DNA of 64,000 nt from Anaerolineae bacterium. Lineage in GTDB: Bacteria > Chloroflexota > Anaerolineae > Aggregatilineales > Phototrophicaceae. Made by a program: the position numbers and the translations under genes. Location: NCBI GenBank assembly GCA_022823945.1, contig JAJEBK010000048.1:1-64000 (forward strand), given 5' to 3'. The stretch's first letter is position 1. Every line of letters starts with the position of its first letter. Under the pieces are notes generated by a model. The model was not told where the DNA came from, ran no database searches, and was given only the letters and a program-made list of their open reading frames with translations. Below are positions 1 to 8,453 of the stretch, piece by piece.

Positions 1-114
1 CGCAGAGCCGTCTTCCGCTACATTGAAGGCTGGTACAATCGCCAGCGTCTACATTCCAGCTTGGACCACATGAGCCCGGCACAATATGAGCAAGCAAAGG
101 GATTCCCCAAATAA
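1..114 (+). CDS. IS3-type transposase (OrfB), C-terminal end only
   Basis: The reading frame is open from the first base and ends with TAA at 112-114. The 37 visible residues contain IEGWYNRQRLHSSLDHMSP, the typical C-terminal end of the DDE integrase domain of IS3-family OrfB transposases (the YN..R.HS.L...SP block). The start, the catalytic residues and any left end of the element are outside the window. It marks the left edge of the region as a place of past insertion. The tail after the motif is short, as is normal for the family, so this is probably the true C-terminus rather than a truncation. Confidence 0.85.
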   Translation, partial: RRAVFRYIEGWYNRQRLHSSLDHMSPAQYEQAKGFPK

Positions 115-139
115 GCTGTCAACTAAAACGGGGCAAGAT

Positions 140-345
140 CACTCCCCCAAAATGAGGGAGGGGCTTCTTTTACCCCCTCAGTCCCCCCGACAGCCGCGCG
201 TAGGGGCGAGCCAACCCCCTCGGTCCCCCGACGAGTCAGGGGGAGGCAAGCATTGGCTACCCTCTCCGTCCTGACGGGGAGGGGCTGGGGGAGGGGTTAT
301 ATGGGCGAGTCACCGCCTCGCCCCTACGCTGTCTCTTTTGGGAGG
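140..345. repeat. Compound G/C-rich interspersed repeats
   Basis: The gap between the transposase end and the CopD-like gene holds several copies of the window's repeat families: a hairpin around 142-167 (CTCCCCC AAAATGA GGGAGGGG), pieces with GTCCCCCCGAC at 172-195 and 213-247, another GACGGGGAGGGG piece near 272-290, and a GGGCGAGTCACCGCCTCGCCC palindrome near 303-330. No gene is apparent here. The hairpins could terminate transcription from either side. Confidence 0.75.
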
Positions 346-361
346 GGCTGGGCAGGAATCT

Positions 362-868
362 TTACAACACGCCCAGCCAGGCGCTCACCGCCAAGATCAG
401 CCCAGCCAGCGCGATCATCAACAGAGTCAAGCGCCGTTCACGCCTTTGCAGGCGCGCCATGTCTTGGGAGTCGCCCAGGCCGCGCTCGACTAGCAGGCTG
501 GCTCGTTCCAAAGCTGGCAGCACGCCCAACTGCAGCGCCGCGCTAACCAGCGCCAGGACAATGATCAGCAGATGCTTGATCAAGAGCGCTTGACTCCAGC
601 GATTGCCAAATTGCAGCAAGCCCGTGTAATTGATATCGTCGGTCATTTGCAGCAGACCCGTCACCAGCAGCAGCGCCAACGCCAGATTGCCCCAAAGCGC
701 AAAACGCCGCTGCAAACGGCGCAGCAAAGCATTCAGCGCGGGCTGCCCATGCAAGGTCCGCTGCAGCTCTGGCACGACCAGCAGCGCCAGCATCAGCAGC
801 CCGCCGAACCAGATGATACTCGCGCCGATATGCACAAACAGGCTGAGCGTTCGGGCGGCTTCTGTCAT
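362..868 (-). CDS. CopD-like four-helix integral membrane protein
   Basis: A 168-residue protein with about four hydrophobic segments (residues 8-30, 55-75, 90-113 and 147-167). The first contains HIGASIIWFGGLL, like the H...WxGG motif of the CopD / copper-resistance-D family; a second histidine lies in IKHLLI in the third helix. The open frame extends upstream to 922, but ATG at 868 is preferred because it begins 4 bases after the stop of the RraA-like gene (873-875). The spacing suggests co-transcription with that gene. Metal transport or binding is only a family-level guess; a DUF4149-type membrane protein is the alternative. Confidence 0.6.
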   Translation of the reverse strand: MTEAARTLSLFVHIGASIIWFGGLLMLALLVVPELQRTLHGQPALNALLRRLQRRFALWGNLALALLLVTGLLQMTDDINYTGLLQFGNRWSQALLIKHLLIIVLALVSAALQLGVLPALERASLLVERGLGDSQDMARLQRRERRLTLLMIALAGLILAVSAWLGVL

Positions 869-872
869 GGGG

Positions 873-1610
873 TCAGGACTGCTCGCGCCGCCAAGCCTCA
901 TATTCTTTCCGCGCTTCGTCATTCAGGGGATAATACTTGTCCAGCGGTCCGCCTTCTTCCAGCTTCATGCGCGAGAAGATCTCCCATTCGGTCTTTTCCG
1001 TGGCGATCTCGGCCATTTTCGCCGCCAGCGCCGCCGGCACGAGCACCGCGCCATCGTCGTCGGCCACGACGATATCGCCGGGCACCACAAAGACATCGGC
1101 GCAGGCGATCGGCACATTGACGGCATGTGGAAAGATCTCGGTCTGCGTGTGGAAGTTGGGCGTAACACCCCGCAGCCACAAGCCCAGATCCAACTCCTGC
1201 ACCTCGGGAAAATCACGAATACAGCCATCGATGACGATGCCTTCGCCACCGCGCGCTTTGAACGAGGTGAGCATCATTTCACCAAAGATGCCACTTTGCA
1301 GGCTGCCGCGGGCGTCAACCACCACCACATCGCCGGGCGCTGCCGCCATGATCGCTCGGCGGTGCAACTCGCGTTCGGGAGCATAGCTGTACTCATCGCC
1401 CCAATGCACATCTTCGCGTTTGGGCATGAATTGCAGCGTGACGGCTTGGCCACAGACGCGCTTGCCAGGATTGTGCGCCAGCAAGCCAGCCATGTGCGGG
1501 CTGCGGATGCCCTCTCGCGCCAGGCTTCCCGCGATGGTCGCCGCGCCAATATCGCGCAGGCGGTCGAGCAGGGCGCGGTTGATGCGCTCGAAAGTGGGGA
1601 TGCTGTTCAT
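873..1610 (-). CDS. RraA / HMG-aldolase family protein
   Basis: A 245-residue protein of the RraA-like fold that includes 4-hydroxy-4-methyl-2-oxoglutarate aldolases, oxaloacetate decarboxylases and the RNase E regulator RraA. Visible family motifs are GGEGIVIDGCIRDFPEVQ in the middle (the GG...DG..RD metal and substrate site) and GDIVVADDDGAVLVP after it. ATG at 1610 is preferred to the GTG-type extension at 1691, because the homologous part begins there (MNSIPTFERI). It lies about 95 bases downstream of the M20 gene and just upstream of the CopD-like gene, all on the minus strand. A catabolic aldolase or decarboxylase role is more likely than RNase E control in this context. Confidence 0.82.
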   Translation of the reverse strand: MNSIPTFERINRALLDRLRDIGAATIAGSLAREGIRSPHMAGLLAHNPGKRVCGQAVTLQFMPKREDVHWGDEYSYAPERELHRRAIMAAAPGDVVVVDARGSLQSGIFGEMMLTSFKARGGEGIVIDGCIRDFPEVQELDLGLWLRGVTPNFHTQTEIFPHAVNVPIACADVFVVPGDIVVADDDGAVLVPAALAAKMAEIATEKTEWEIFSRMKLEEGGPLDKYYPLNDEARKEYEAWRREQS

Positions 1611-1704
1611 GGCTTGGCTCGCATGTATTTGTGGATTATGTGGGCTAATTGTACCTTGTTGTCGCAGGTATGGGGCAGCAGAACGATGCAAGCGCAGGAG
1701 GGGA

Positions 1705-2847
1705 TTAGGCGCAGAAAACCGCCGCCAACTGCGTATAAATGGCTTGACAGTGCGCGGCCGACTCCAGATTCACCCATTCTTCGCGGGCATGCGCGCCAGC
1801 CCCGGCCGGACCCAGCACGACCGTCGGCACGCCAGCCTCTGCAAACAGCGCCGAGTCCATCCACCAACTGCTGCCGATGAGCGCTGGCTGTCGTCCCAGG
1901 TGCGCAGTCGCGACATGTTGCAGGCTTTGCACCAGCGGATGCGCCGCGTCAATGGCATAGGGCGGACGCGAAAAGGTCGCCTGGACTTGGGCCTGGAATT
2001 GGCTGTCGGACGCAGCGCAGTCGTCCAAGATGCTTTGCGCTTGCGCCAGCACATGGGCATCGCTTTCTCCAGGGATGGTGCGCCGCTCGACCAGCAGCTT
2101 GCAAAACGCGGGATACATGGAAATTTCTTCGCCTCCCTTGATCAACGACGCGTGCAGAGAGCCGCTGCCCAGCAACTCGTGAGTCGGCTCGGCGCGCAGT
2201 TGGCGGTCCAGCGCAGCCAGTTCCACCAGCACGGTGCCCATTTTGGCGATGGCATCGACACCTTGCTCGGGCAGGGAACCATGCGCCGCCACACCCTGCG
2301 TTTCGATTTCCAGCCAGACGAAACCTCGATGGGCGATGCTGATATCCAGCGCGGTCGGTTCGGCGATCAACACGGCATCAGCCGGCCAGCGCGCCCAGTC
2401 CGCCAGCAGCACTTCTGTGCCGATGCTGCCATATTCTTCGTCCGCAACAGCGCTCAGCAGCACATCGCCGCGCAGCCCCATATCGCGCGCCGCCAGCAAC
2501 GCCAGCATACAAGCCGCCAGCCCGCTTTTCATGTCGTATGCGCCGCGCCCGTACAACCGGCCTGCGCGAATCACGGGTGAAAAAGGCGCGTCCATGCCTG
2601 CCACGCCGACTGTGTCTGTATGCGCGTTGAGCATCAGCGCTTTGCCGCCGCCACCGCCCGGCGCGCGCAGGATGACATTGGGGCGGCCCGGCACAGTCGC
2701 TTGCACCGCGACTTCGAGTTGCTGGGCGCGCCCCCAGTCGGCGATGTATTGCGCCATGCCGGCTTCGCCCACGCCACCCGACACGAGATCGGGATTCACC
2801 GAGTCGATTGCGACCAGGTCGGAGATGAGCTTGCTGAGTTCGGTCAT
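1705..2847 (-). CDS. M20 family amidohydrolase (ArgE/DapE type)
   Basis: A 380-residue zinc hydrolase of the M20 family, which cleaves N-acyl amino acids or small peptides in the cytoplasm. The metal-site motifs are all present: NAHTDTV with H76 and D78, GRGAYDMKSG with bridging D105, ADEEYGS with catalytic E137 and E138, and AEPTALDIS with E163. The middle third contains the usual dimerisation domain, and length is normal. It starts with ATG at 2847. It sits between the secreted Cys-rich gene and the RraA-like gene on the same strand. Deacylation of N-acyl or N-carbamoyl amino acids would fit the HyuA/DUF917 and peptide-transport genes upstream, but the substrate cannot be read from sequence. 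Confidence 0.85.
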   Translation of the reverse strand: MTELSKLISDLVAIDSVNPDLVSGGVGEAGMAQYIADWGRAQQLEVAVQATVPGRPNVILRAPGGGGGKALMLNAHTDTVGVAGMDAPFSPVIRAGRLYGRGAYDMKSGLAACMLALLAARDMGLRGDVLLSAVADEEYGSIGTEVLLADWARWPADAVLIAEPTALDISIAHRGFVWLEIETQGVAAHGSLPEQGVDAIAKMGTVLVELAALDRQLRAEPTHELLGSGSLHASLIKGGEEISMYPAFCKLLVERRTIPGESDAHVLAQAQSILDDCAASDSQFQAQVQATFSRPPYAIDAAHPLVQSLQHVATAHLGRQPALIGSSWWMDSALFAEAGVPTVVLGPAGAGAHAREEWVNLESAAHCQAIYTQLAAVFCA

Positions 2848-2882
2848 GGCGGTCTGTTTGCGCTTATTTGGTCACTGAGACG

Positions 2883-3884
2883 TTACCAATAGGGACAGCC
2901 GCCCGGCACCGGTGGCAGCCAATGCTGGCACTCGCGCCGATGGATATTGGCCAGATAGCGCAGTTTGCGGTCGAGGAAGCCGCTGTGCAAGGCGGGCACC
3001 TCCTGCCAGAGCGCCACCTCCGCCTCGATGCAAGCCTTCTCGCCCGGGTAGCCGCCCGACTCCAGCCCCGCCCGATAGCGATGCACATGGCAAGCTTCGT
3101 GGACCAGGAATTCTGCCATCGTATAATCGTCGTCCGGGATAGGGTGATAGGGATTGGCGAGATTGAAAGTCGCGACAGCGCTGTGGGGTTCTACACCACT
3201 GCCACCAGGCGGATTGACCTCTACCACCGCGCTCAACCCACTAACGGCGTAGTTATACCATTTTGGCGAGTGGGTCCGCAGCAGATCCAGCGCCCGCCCG
3301 ACAAGCGCCTTGAAGCCCTCTGTGCCTTCGACCCGGATGCCCGACGCGTCGGAACCAACGGCAGCGCAACTGTTGGACTGATAGGCGAGATAACCCCGCT
3401 TCCAATCTGCGTCGTTGCGGCAAGTCCAACCCAAAAAACAGCAATTGTCTACAGTGGCGGACGAGCTGGCTGACGATTGCGCAGGACATTCATTTCGTTG
3501 AAACGCCCAATAGCCATCCGTCCATTCACTTTCGGCGCTGCACTGACGATCGACTTGGCAGCAGTTGTCGACATTTGGAGAGGCGCTGCGGGCCTCTGGT
3601 ACTGGTGCCTGGGGCTGGTTGCTACTGCCAAGCCGGCTGTAACCCACCCAGTTGGCCATCCACAGACTCCTGCCGCCGCGATTGATTTCCAGCCAGCGCT
3701 GGAACTGGCTCGTCACATCCAGGATTGTGCCTGCGCCGACCGTTTCCGCGATTGCGCTTTGCAGGCTATACGATGTCCGCAGGTTTGTATTGTTTGTCAC
3801 ACGGATGGAATAGCCTCGCGCCGAAGCTGCCGCGCAATACGAGACCAATACCAGCAAAATAAGCGCCGCCCTTTTGAATTTCAT
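2883..3884 (-). CDS. Secreted SH3b-like, Cys-repeat, HExxH protein (copy 1)
   Basis: A 333-residue protein with a signal peptide (about residues 1-22), an SH3b-like segment (about 25-85), two copies of a four-cysteine repeat (about 104-134 and 144-173) and a C-terminal domain with HEACH at 262-266 followed by GEKACIEAE. Each repeat reads DNCCxxDRQC, then W..GY.AFQ, then C. HExxH with a downstream Glu is the zinc site of gluzincin metallopeptidases; that activity is inferred. Copies 2 and 3 lie at 19332 and 20271. The first two Cys-rich units probably form disulfide-bonded modules outside the cell. No named family was recognised for the whole architecture. Confidence 0.8.
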   Translation of the reverse strand: MKFKRAALILLVLVSYCAAASARGYSIRVTNNTNLRTSYSLQSAIAETVGAGTILDVTSQFQRWLEINRGGRSLWMANWVGYSRLGSSNQPQAPVPEARSASPNVDNCCQVDRQCSAESEWTDGYWAFQRNECPAQSSASSSATVDNCCFLGWTCRNDADWKRGYLAYQSNSCAAVGSDASGIRVEGTEGFKALVGRALDLLRTHSPKWYNYAVSGLSAVVEVNPPGGSGVEPHSAVATFNLANPYHPIPDDDYTMAEFLVHEACHVHRYRAGLESGGYPGEKACIEAEVALWQEVPALHSGFLDRKLRYLANIHRRECQHWLPPVPGGCPYW

Positions 3885-3930
3885 AAGCCCACGTTTTCAT
3901 GTCTATCCCACAAAGCAACCATGGGCGCAT

Positions 3931-5475
3931 TCAAACCCCGCGTATCTGGCTTTTCACATCCAGAAGACGCAGCAGGAATCGGCGCGGATCGGCCGGTTTG
4001 GGCAGGGGCAGCAGGCGTAGCGGCTCGATAAAGTCGCTGTCGAATGCGCCCTCGCTTATGATGCGGTTGAGCAGCTTGCCGGTTTCGTTGTACTGCATCA
4101 GCACGGCATTCAGATAGTCATTGTTGCCGGTCGCTTTGCACAGCTCGACCGCCGCCAGCAGCGCCTCGAGGTTGTGCACCAGCATGCCGATCTTGTAGCG
4201 ATATTCGGGTTCGTTGGAGTCGCCGCGGCGCGAGATGACTTCCAGCAGAGCGTGGCTGGTGCCCACGAGTCGGCGGGCATCCAGCGGGATAGGCAAGCGG
4301 CACCGTTCGATATAATCGGCATAATCGAAGAAAGGTGGATGCCGGGTCTCGCGGCTGTTGTTGAGGATCTGTTTGCCTTCGCGGGGCAGGTAGGCATTTT
4401 CGCGCAGAGTCTGCATGCGCGCCCCGATATCGCCCTGGCTGCGCGCGGTCAGGTAGCGCCGCGTATGCTTGTAGGTCAACAAGGTATTGAGCGTGTAATG
4501 CCCATCAAAGACAGGATATACAAAAGAATCGATGGCGTTGCCGCCGATGTTGGATTGTTTGAGGAAGCCCTTGCTGCCCGTCACCAGCAGATTCTGCGAC
4601 AAAATCTCGTTGCATTTGAGCAGCAGCCAAGACTTCAGCATGATGCCATGAAATTGCAAGAACGGACTATCGCTGAAAGCCAGCGCGCGGAAGAAGGCGA
4701 AGTTGATCAGCGCCGCTTGCTGCGTCAAGTTGTAGAGTTGGCGAAAGACATTGCTGAACTGGATGGGATTACCCTGGAAAATCGTCTTGCGCGACAAGTG
4801 CTCGATGGCGGCTGGCAGCGAATCTTCGACCATCTTCACGCCCATGTAGGCGCAATGATACTTTGACGGCAGCGCCATCCGCTGCAAGATCTCCAGCCCG
4901 CGCCCCTCTTGCCCGATGAGCGTGGCAGGACCATCAATGTCGTATTTGGTCAGCACCATGCTCTTGAGCACATGCGTCTCCAGCCGCTGCCAGTTTTTGG
5001 TGCTGCTGTGCGGCATGGCGAAGAGCGAAATCGAGCGCGGACCGCTGGCAGAGGGATCGACCTTGGCCAGCACCGAGTGATAATCGGCGTGCCAGGAATT
5101 GTTGATGAGCCACTTTTGCCCCTGCAGGTGATACTGTTTGCCGCTCCCCTCATCGGCGATGGGCGTGGCGCGCGTGCGGATGCTCAGCAGGTCGGTGCCG
5201 GTATGCTCTTCCGTCCAGGCCAACGTGAAAATCTTGCCTTTCAGCTGCGCGGCCAGTTCATATTCTTCCGCAGCCACCAGCATCATATAGGCGAGTCCAC
5301 TGGCGGCGCAGGCGGTCATATAACCGGGGTCGTTTTGAAAATGGCGCGTGGCAGCCAGCATGGAGCCCATCAAATTGAAAGTGGGGTATACATTGTCCAG
5401 CACATCCATCATGCCGGCGCGCAGCCGTTCATAATCCAGGATGTCGCCGAATTGTGGGTCAGCTACGGTTTGCAT
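3931..5475 (-). CDS. Acyl-CoA dehydrogenase-like flavoprotein (paralogue 1)
   Basis: A 514-residue protein with the acyl-CoA dehydrogenase core: FTLAWTEEHTGTDLLS (about residues 82-97) matches the flavin and substrate loop, and QGQKWLINNSWHADY matches the GxKxWI beta-domain motif. The second half (RKTIFQGNPIQFSNVFRQLY, then GSKGFLKQSNIGGNAIDSF) resembles the helical C-terminal domain, but the usual GGxGYxxE block that carries the catalytic base of medium-chain enzymes is not visible. About 100 extra residues follow the fold. It is strongly similar to the protein at 9508-11094; the two genes flank the restriction-modification-like island. Substrate unknown. Confidence 0.72.
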   Translation of the reverse strand: MQTVADPQFGDILDYERLRAGMMDVLDNVYPTFNLMGSMLAATRHFQNDPGYMTACAASGLAYMMLVAAEEYELAAQLKGKIFTLAWTEEHTGTDLLSIRTRATPIADEGSGKQYHLQGQKWLINNSWHADYHSVLAKVDPSASGPRSISLFAMPHSSTKNWQRLETHVLKSMVLTKYDIDGPATLIGQEGRGLEILQRMALPSKYHCAYMGVKMVEDSLPAAIEHLSRKTIFQGNPIQFSNVFRQLYNLTQQAALINFAFFRALAFSDSPFLQFHGIMLKSWLLLKCNEILSQNLLVTGSKGFLKQSNIGGNAIDSFVYPVFDGHYTLNTLLTYKHTRRYLTARSQGDIGARMQTLRENAYLPREGKQILNNSRETRHPPFFDYADYIERCRLPIPLDARRLVGTSHALLEVISRRGDSNEPEYRYKIGMLVHNLEALLAAVELCKATGNNDYLNAVLMQYNETGKLLNRIISEGAFDSDFIEPLRLLPLPKPADPRRFLLRLLDVKSQIRGV

Positions 5476-5487
5476 TTATGCGCTCCC

Positions 5488-5597
5488 AAGCCCCCGACCC
5501 CCGACCCCAAAATGAGGGAGGGGGAGAAAACGCTCTGAGACGCGACCGGAAAGCCCCTCACTCTTAATGGGGGAGGGGTTTGGGGTGGGGGTGTTAT
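5488..5597. repeat. Full-length G/C-rich repeat unit (type A)
   Basis: About 110 bases between the acyl-CoA dehydrogenase-like gene and the DUF262 gene. It consists of a C-run arm with CCCCAAAATGAGGGAGGGGG, a less ordered centre, and a second arm ATGGGGGAGGGGTTTGGGG. This two-armed layout recurs at 11205, 18155, 26075, 30700 and 40213 and appears to be the complete unit. Each arm can fold as a hairpin. Confidence 0.75.
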
Positions 5598-5608
5598 TTT
5601 CGCTGGCA

Positions 5609-6709
5609 TCATTTCGCCGCCTTTTCTCGGTTGCAGGGTCGGCAGAGCATCTGGCAGTTGTCTTCGCTGGTCTTGCCGCCATCCGACCAGGGCGTGATGT
5701 GGTCGGCTTCCATTTGATTGATTTGGAAATGATCTTTGCAGATGGCGCAGATGCCGTTCTGTTTCGCATAGACCTTGTGCTTCATGCCGTCCTTGAACGC
5801 GCGCAAATTGAGATGCTTTTCGTTGCGGGTGAGAATGTAAGGATAGATGCCGGCTTTCTTTTCGACTTCATCATCAAGAATCAGTTGCTTTATCTCGGCT
5901 TCAATCATATCAGGGTCGAGAACCGCATCCTTGTGATCGCGGTGCAGTTTTCCCCAGTCATGGCCTTTCATCAGCTTGCGCCTGCTGCTGTCGCGGTTGG
6001 TGAAGGTCGCCTCAATCCAGTCAATGACAGACCGAAAGTATTCCCAAAGATGCTCGGCGTTTTCGTCATGCTGGTGCAGCCTCATGTACTCTTCAATTGC
6101 GCCAGCGTTAATCCACTTGATCGCCGTTTCCAGGTATTCCTGGCGAATTGACGAGCCGCTCATGTAATCCCCGCCCAAGCCAGCCGCGGCGCAGCCCGAT
6201 TTGCTGAAATAGCGCTTGGCATCTGTAACCCATGACCCCGAGTAGACCGCGTTGCGCAGTTCCTGGTTGGTCAACTTCACGCCCGCAATGTTGATCGTCT
6301 CAAACCATTCCAGCTTCTCGCTGTCCGTGCCCGTGCACACATAGACCATCAGCTCATAATTGAGTATACGCTCCTTGATGTCCGATTGCTGATTGTCAAA
6401 GCCCAGCCCCTCGAATGAGAAGCCTGGCTTTTCCGCGACATATTGCGCGATAGAGATGGTGCGCTGCTGCCCGTCAATAATCTCATAAGTGCCGTCACCT
6501 CGGTCTGCCCAGTACATGACATTCAGCGGGTAGTTCTTGAGAATGGAGCCGATGACCGCGTCCCGTTCTTTCTCCTTGTAGATGAACTCGCGCTGGAAAG
6601 GCGGGCGGATGTCGAGCTTGCCGCCATAACCCCGCACGCCGCCCTCGCCATCGTCACGATAGCCGGCGACCAGGTCGCGGACGGTGAGGTTGATGAGTTG
6701 GATCTTCAT
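5609..6709 (-). CDS. DUF262 (GmrS-like) - HNH endonuclease fusion
   Basis: A 366-residue protein. The N-terminal half is a DUF262/ParB-like nuclease domain with PPFQREF (about 36-42) and the hallmark IIDGQQR at about 77-83. The C-terminal 46 residues are an HNH nuclease: CAICKDHF, then EADHITPWSDGGK, then CQMLCRPCNREK, giving four zinc cysteines and the catalytic His. Such proteins act in modification-dependent restriction and phage defence (GmrSD/BrxU relatives). The gene lies downstream of an EcoRI-type adenine methyltransferase from which it is separated by three coiled-coil genes and two broken copies of its own first 28 codons. It probably cleaves DNA according to the methylation set by that enzyme; this is inference. 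Confidence 0.85.
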   Translation of the reverse strand: MKIQLINLTVRDLVAGYRDDGEGGVRGYGGKLDIRPPFQREFIYKEKERDAVIGSILKNYPLNVMYWADRGDGTYEIIDGQQRTISIAQYVAEKPGFSFEGLGFDNQQSDIKERILNYELMVYVCTGTDSEKLEWFETINIAGVKLTNQELRNAVYSGSWVTDAKRYFSKSGCAAAGLGGDYMSGSSIRQEYLETAIKWINAGAIEEYMRLHQHDENAEHLWEYFRSVIDWIEATFTNRDSSRRKLMKGHDWGKLHRDHKDAVLDPDMIEAEIKQLILDDEVEKKAGIYPYILTRNEKHLNLRAFKDGMKHKVYAKQNGICAICKDHFQINQMEADHITPWSDGGKTSEDNCQMLCRPCNREKAAK

Positions 6710-6825
6710 GTTTGCGCCAACCTCTCAGACCCTGCGCGTTGGCAAGGGGAAACTTGTCTGCTGTTCGGATCTCGGGAACACAGTCAAAAGCGCGAGCGCG
6801 CTGCTGTTCGTCTCGTTGCCGGGGA

Positions 6826-7200
6826 TTATTTGCCTTCCCGCAGTTGGTCTACCTTGTCGTCCAGAGTCTTGATCTGGATGTTGACGGAGTTAAATCGCTC
6901 GTCGACTGTGTTGAATCGCTCGGAGTGTCTGGCCTGCGTTACTTCAATGGCGTTCAATTTCTCATTGATTTCTTTGTGCGCCGCTTCCGATGCCAGCCGG
7001 ACTTCTTTGATTTCGCCAGACAGCTTGGTATCCAAGTCCTTGATTTCGTCAGACAGCTTGGTATCCAGATTCTTGATGTCGTCAGACAGCTTCTTCATCT
7101 CACCTGACAGCCGCCACCACATGCCATACGCGCCGCCCAGAATTGCCGCAGCAATCGCTAACGCCCCTTCGATACTAATAACCAAGTTTGTGGCTTCCAC
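6826..7200 (-). CDS. Membrane-anchored coiled-coil protein (island copy C)
   Basis: A 124-residue protein with one N-terminal hydrophobic segment (VISIEGALAIAAAILGG, residues 7-23) followed by a long heptad-rich helix with repeats of the type DTKLSxEIK and ERFNxV. It ends in DDKVDQLREGK, as do copies A and B. The start codon is GTG at 7200; copy A has ATG at the same place. The N-terminal motif S(I/L)EG recurs in the protein at 62510-62854. A single transmembrane anchor with a cytoplasmic or external coiled-coil rod is seen; function is unknown. It lies just upstream of the intact DUF262-HNH gene. Confidence 0.7.
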   Translation of the reverse strand: MEATNLVISIEGALAIAAAILGGAYGMWWRLSGEMKKLSDDIKNLDTKLSDEIKDLDTKLSGEIKEVRLASEAAHKEINEKLNAIEVTQARHSERFNTVDERFNSVNIQIKTLDDKVDQLREGK

Positions 7201-7204
7201 TGCC

Positions 7205-7297
7205 TGCTGCCTCGACGCTGATTCAACGCATCATTATGTTACCATAATTGGTTCATACTTCAAGGCTTCCCCCACGCTGGAAAGGCGGGCGGATGCT
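7205..7297 (-). pseudogene. DUF262 remnant plus leader of coiled-coil copy C
   Basis: The 20 bases at 7278-7297 match codons 34-39 of the DUF262 gene (IRPPFQ, as at 6594-6612), but the flanking codons are lost. The following 70 bases, up to the coiled-coil start, are nearly identical to 8213-8290. They contain on the minus strand TTGAAG, 16 bases, then TAACAT, a possible weak promoter for the coiled-coil genes. Confidence 0.55.
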
Positions 7298-7314
7298 ATT
7301 CCCGCGGCCGGGGA

Positions 7315-7659
7315 TTACTTGCCTTCCCGCAGTCGGTCCACCTTGTCGTCAAGGGACTTAACTTGTGCCTTAACAGTCTTGAATTGCTCGTCGACTTTGT
7401 TGAACCGCTCATCGACTTTGTTGAACCGCTCGTTTATGGTGTTGAATCGCTCGGAGTGAATCGCCTGCGTTACTTCAATGGCGTTCAACTTCTCGTTGAT
7501 CTCTTTGTGCGCCGCTTCGGATGCTTGACGGACTTCCTTGATCTCGCCAGACAGCTTGGTATCCACGGCATCAATCTTCCTGTCCAGCCGCCACCAGAAG
7601 CCAAACAAGGCCAGAAAGATTCCAATCGCTTGAACCAGTACCAAGGTGTTTGTATCCAT
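7315..7659 (-). CDS. Membrane-anchored coiled-coil protein (island copy B)
   Basis: A 114-residue protein: hydrophobic N-terminus (TLVLVQAIGIFLALFGFWW, about 4-22), a short charged linker, then heptad repeats including INERFNKVDERFNKVDEQF and the shared end DDKVDRLREGK. The frame extends to a GTG at 7710, but ATG at 7659 gives the N-terminal anchor expected from copies A and C. The anchor sequence differs from those copies, whereas the central part (KLSGEIKEVRQASEAAHKE) is almost identical to copy C, so the copies have exchanged segments. Function is unknown; co-transcription with the methyltransferase and DUF262 genes is likely. Confidence 0.68.
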   Translation of the reverse strand: MDTNTLVLVQAIGIFLALFGFWWRLDRKIDAVDTKLSGEIKEVRQASEAAHKEINEKLNAIEVTQAIHSERFNTINERFNKVDERFNKVDEQFKTVKAQVKSLDDKVDRLREGK

Positions 7660-7729
7660 AAGCTGCGTGCACCCCTCGTTCCAGTCGCGCCGCCAACGAC
7701 ACGATAGCACAGTCGCAAGGCAAAGTCAA

Positions 7730-7816
7730 TCAGCGACCGCGCACGCCGCCCTCGCCATCGTCACGGTAGCTGGCGACCAACTCGCGGACGGTGGGGTCAA
7801 TGAGTTGGATTTTCAT
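7730..7816 (-). pseudogene. Truncated 5' end of the DUF262 gene (second copy)
   Basis: From ATG at 7816 the sequence encodes 28 residues almost identical to the start of the DUF262-HNH protein (first block MKIQLIDPTVRELVAS) and then stops at TGA. The surrounding bases, including GTTTGCGCCAACCTCTCAG upstream of the ATG, match those before the intact gene at 6709. This is a duplicate gene start, not an independent small gene. Confidence 0.8.
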
Positions 7817-7933
7817 GTTTGCGCCAACCTCTCAGCCCTTGCGCGTTGGCAAGGAGGAGAGTTGTCTGCTATACGAAACTCCGCAACACAATCGAGAGCG
7901 CAAACCTGACGATGTTGGTCTCGCGGCCGGGGT

Positions 7934-8209
7934 TTATTTGTCTTCCCGCAGCTGGTCCACTTTGTCGTCAACAGACTGGATCTGTGCCTTAACAGTCTTG
8001 AATTGCTCGTCGACTGTGTTGAACCGCTCGTTCACGGTGTTGAACCGCTCGCTTATGGTGTTGAACTTCTCCGAGTGAGTAGCGAGGATTGATCTGATTT
8101 CAGCGTGGGCGTTGGCAGACGCTCTATAGATGCCAAATGCGCCGCCCAGAATTGCCACAGCAATCGCTAACGCTCCTTCAATACTAATAACCAAGTGCGT
8201 GGCTTCCAT
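7934..8209 (-). CDS. Membrane-anchored coiled-coil protein (island copy A)
   Basis: A 91-residue protein starting with ATG at 8209. The hydrophobic N-terminus VISIEGALAIAVAILGGAF is nearly identical to copy C. The rest is a coiled coil with seven-residue repeats ERFNTVN/D and the common end DDKVDQLREDK. It is shorter than copies B and C because the segment with KLSxEIK repeats is missing. It follows the methyltransferase and a truncated DUF262 start. The repeat-driven length variation is typical of coiled-coil genes that change by recombination. Confidence 0.7.
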   Translation of the reverse strand: MEATHLVISIEGALAIAVAILGGAFGIYRASANAHAEIRSILATHSEKFNTISERFNTVNERFNTVDEQFKTVKAQIQSVDDKVDQLREDK

Positions 8210-8279
8210 TGCCTGTTGCCTCGACGTTGATTCAACACATCATTATGTTACCATAATTGGTTCATACTTCAAGGCTTCC

Positions 8280-8453
8280 CCCGCGCGGGTAGGGTGGGCG
8301 GATGTCGAGCTTGCCGATCACCGCCCTCGCCAACGACACGATAGCACAGTCGCAGGGCAAAGTCAATCAGCGACCGCGCACGCCGCCCTCGCCATCGTCA
8401 CGGTAGCTGGCGACCAACTCGCGGACGGTGAGGTCAATGAGTTGGATTTTCAT
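8280..8453 (-). pseudogene. Truncated 5' end of the DUF262 gene (first copy)
   Basis: ATG at 8453 overlaps the methyltransferase stop (ATGA), the usual layout of a translationally coupled pair. The frame encodes 28 residues matching the DUF262 protein (MKIQLIDLTVRELVASYR and on), then TGA at 8367. After about 50 unrelated bases, matching codons resume (GKLDIRPPY near 8283-8310) before the homology is lost. The original order was therefore methyltransferase directly followed by DUF262-HNH. Confidence 0.8.

Noticed and set aside
630..1880. A 416-codon plus-strand frame
   Set aside because: Opposite the CopD-like and RraA-like genes and part of the M20 gene, without motifs.
7730..7816. A 28-residue small protein gene
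   Set aside because: The sequence is a copy of the first codons of the DUF262 gene and ends where homology breaks, so it is a remnant.
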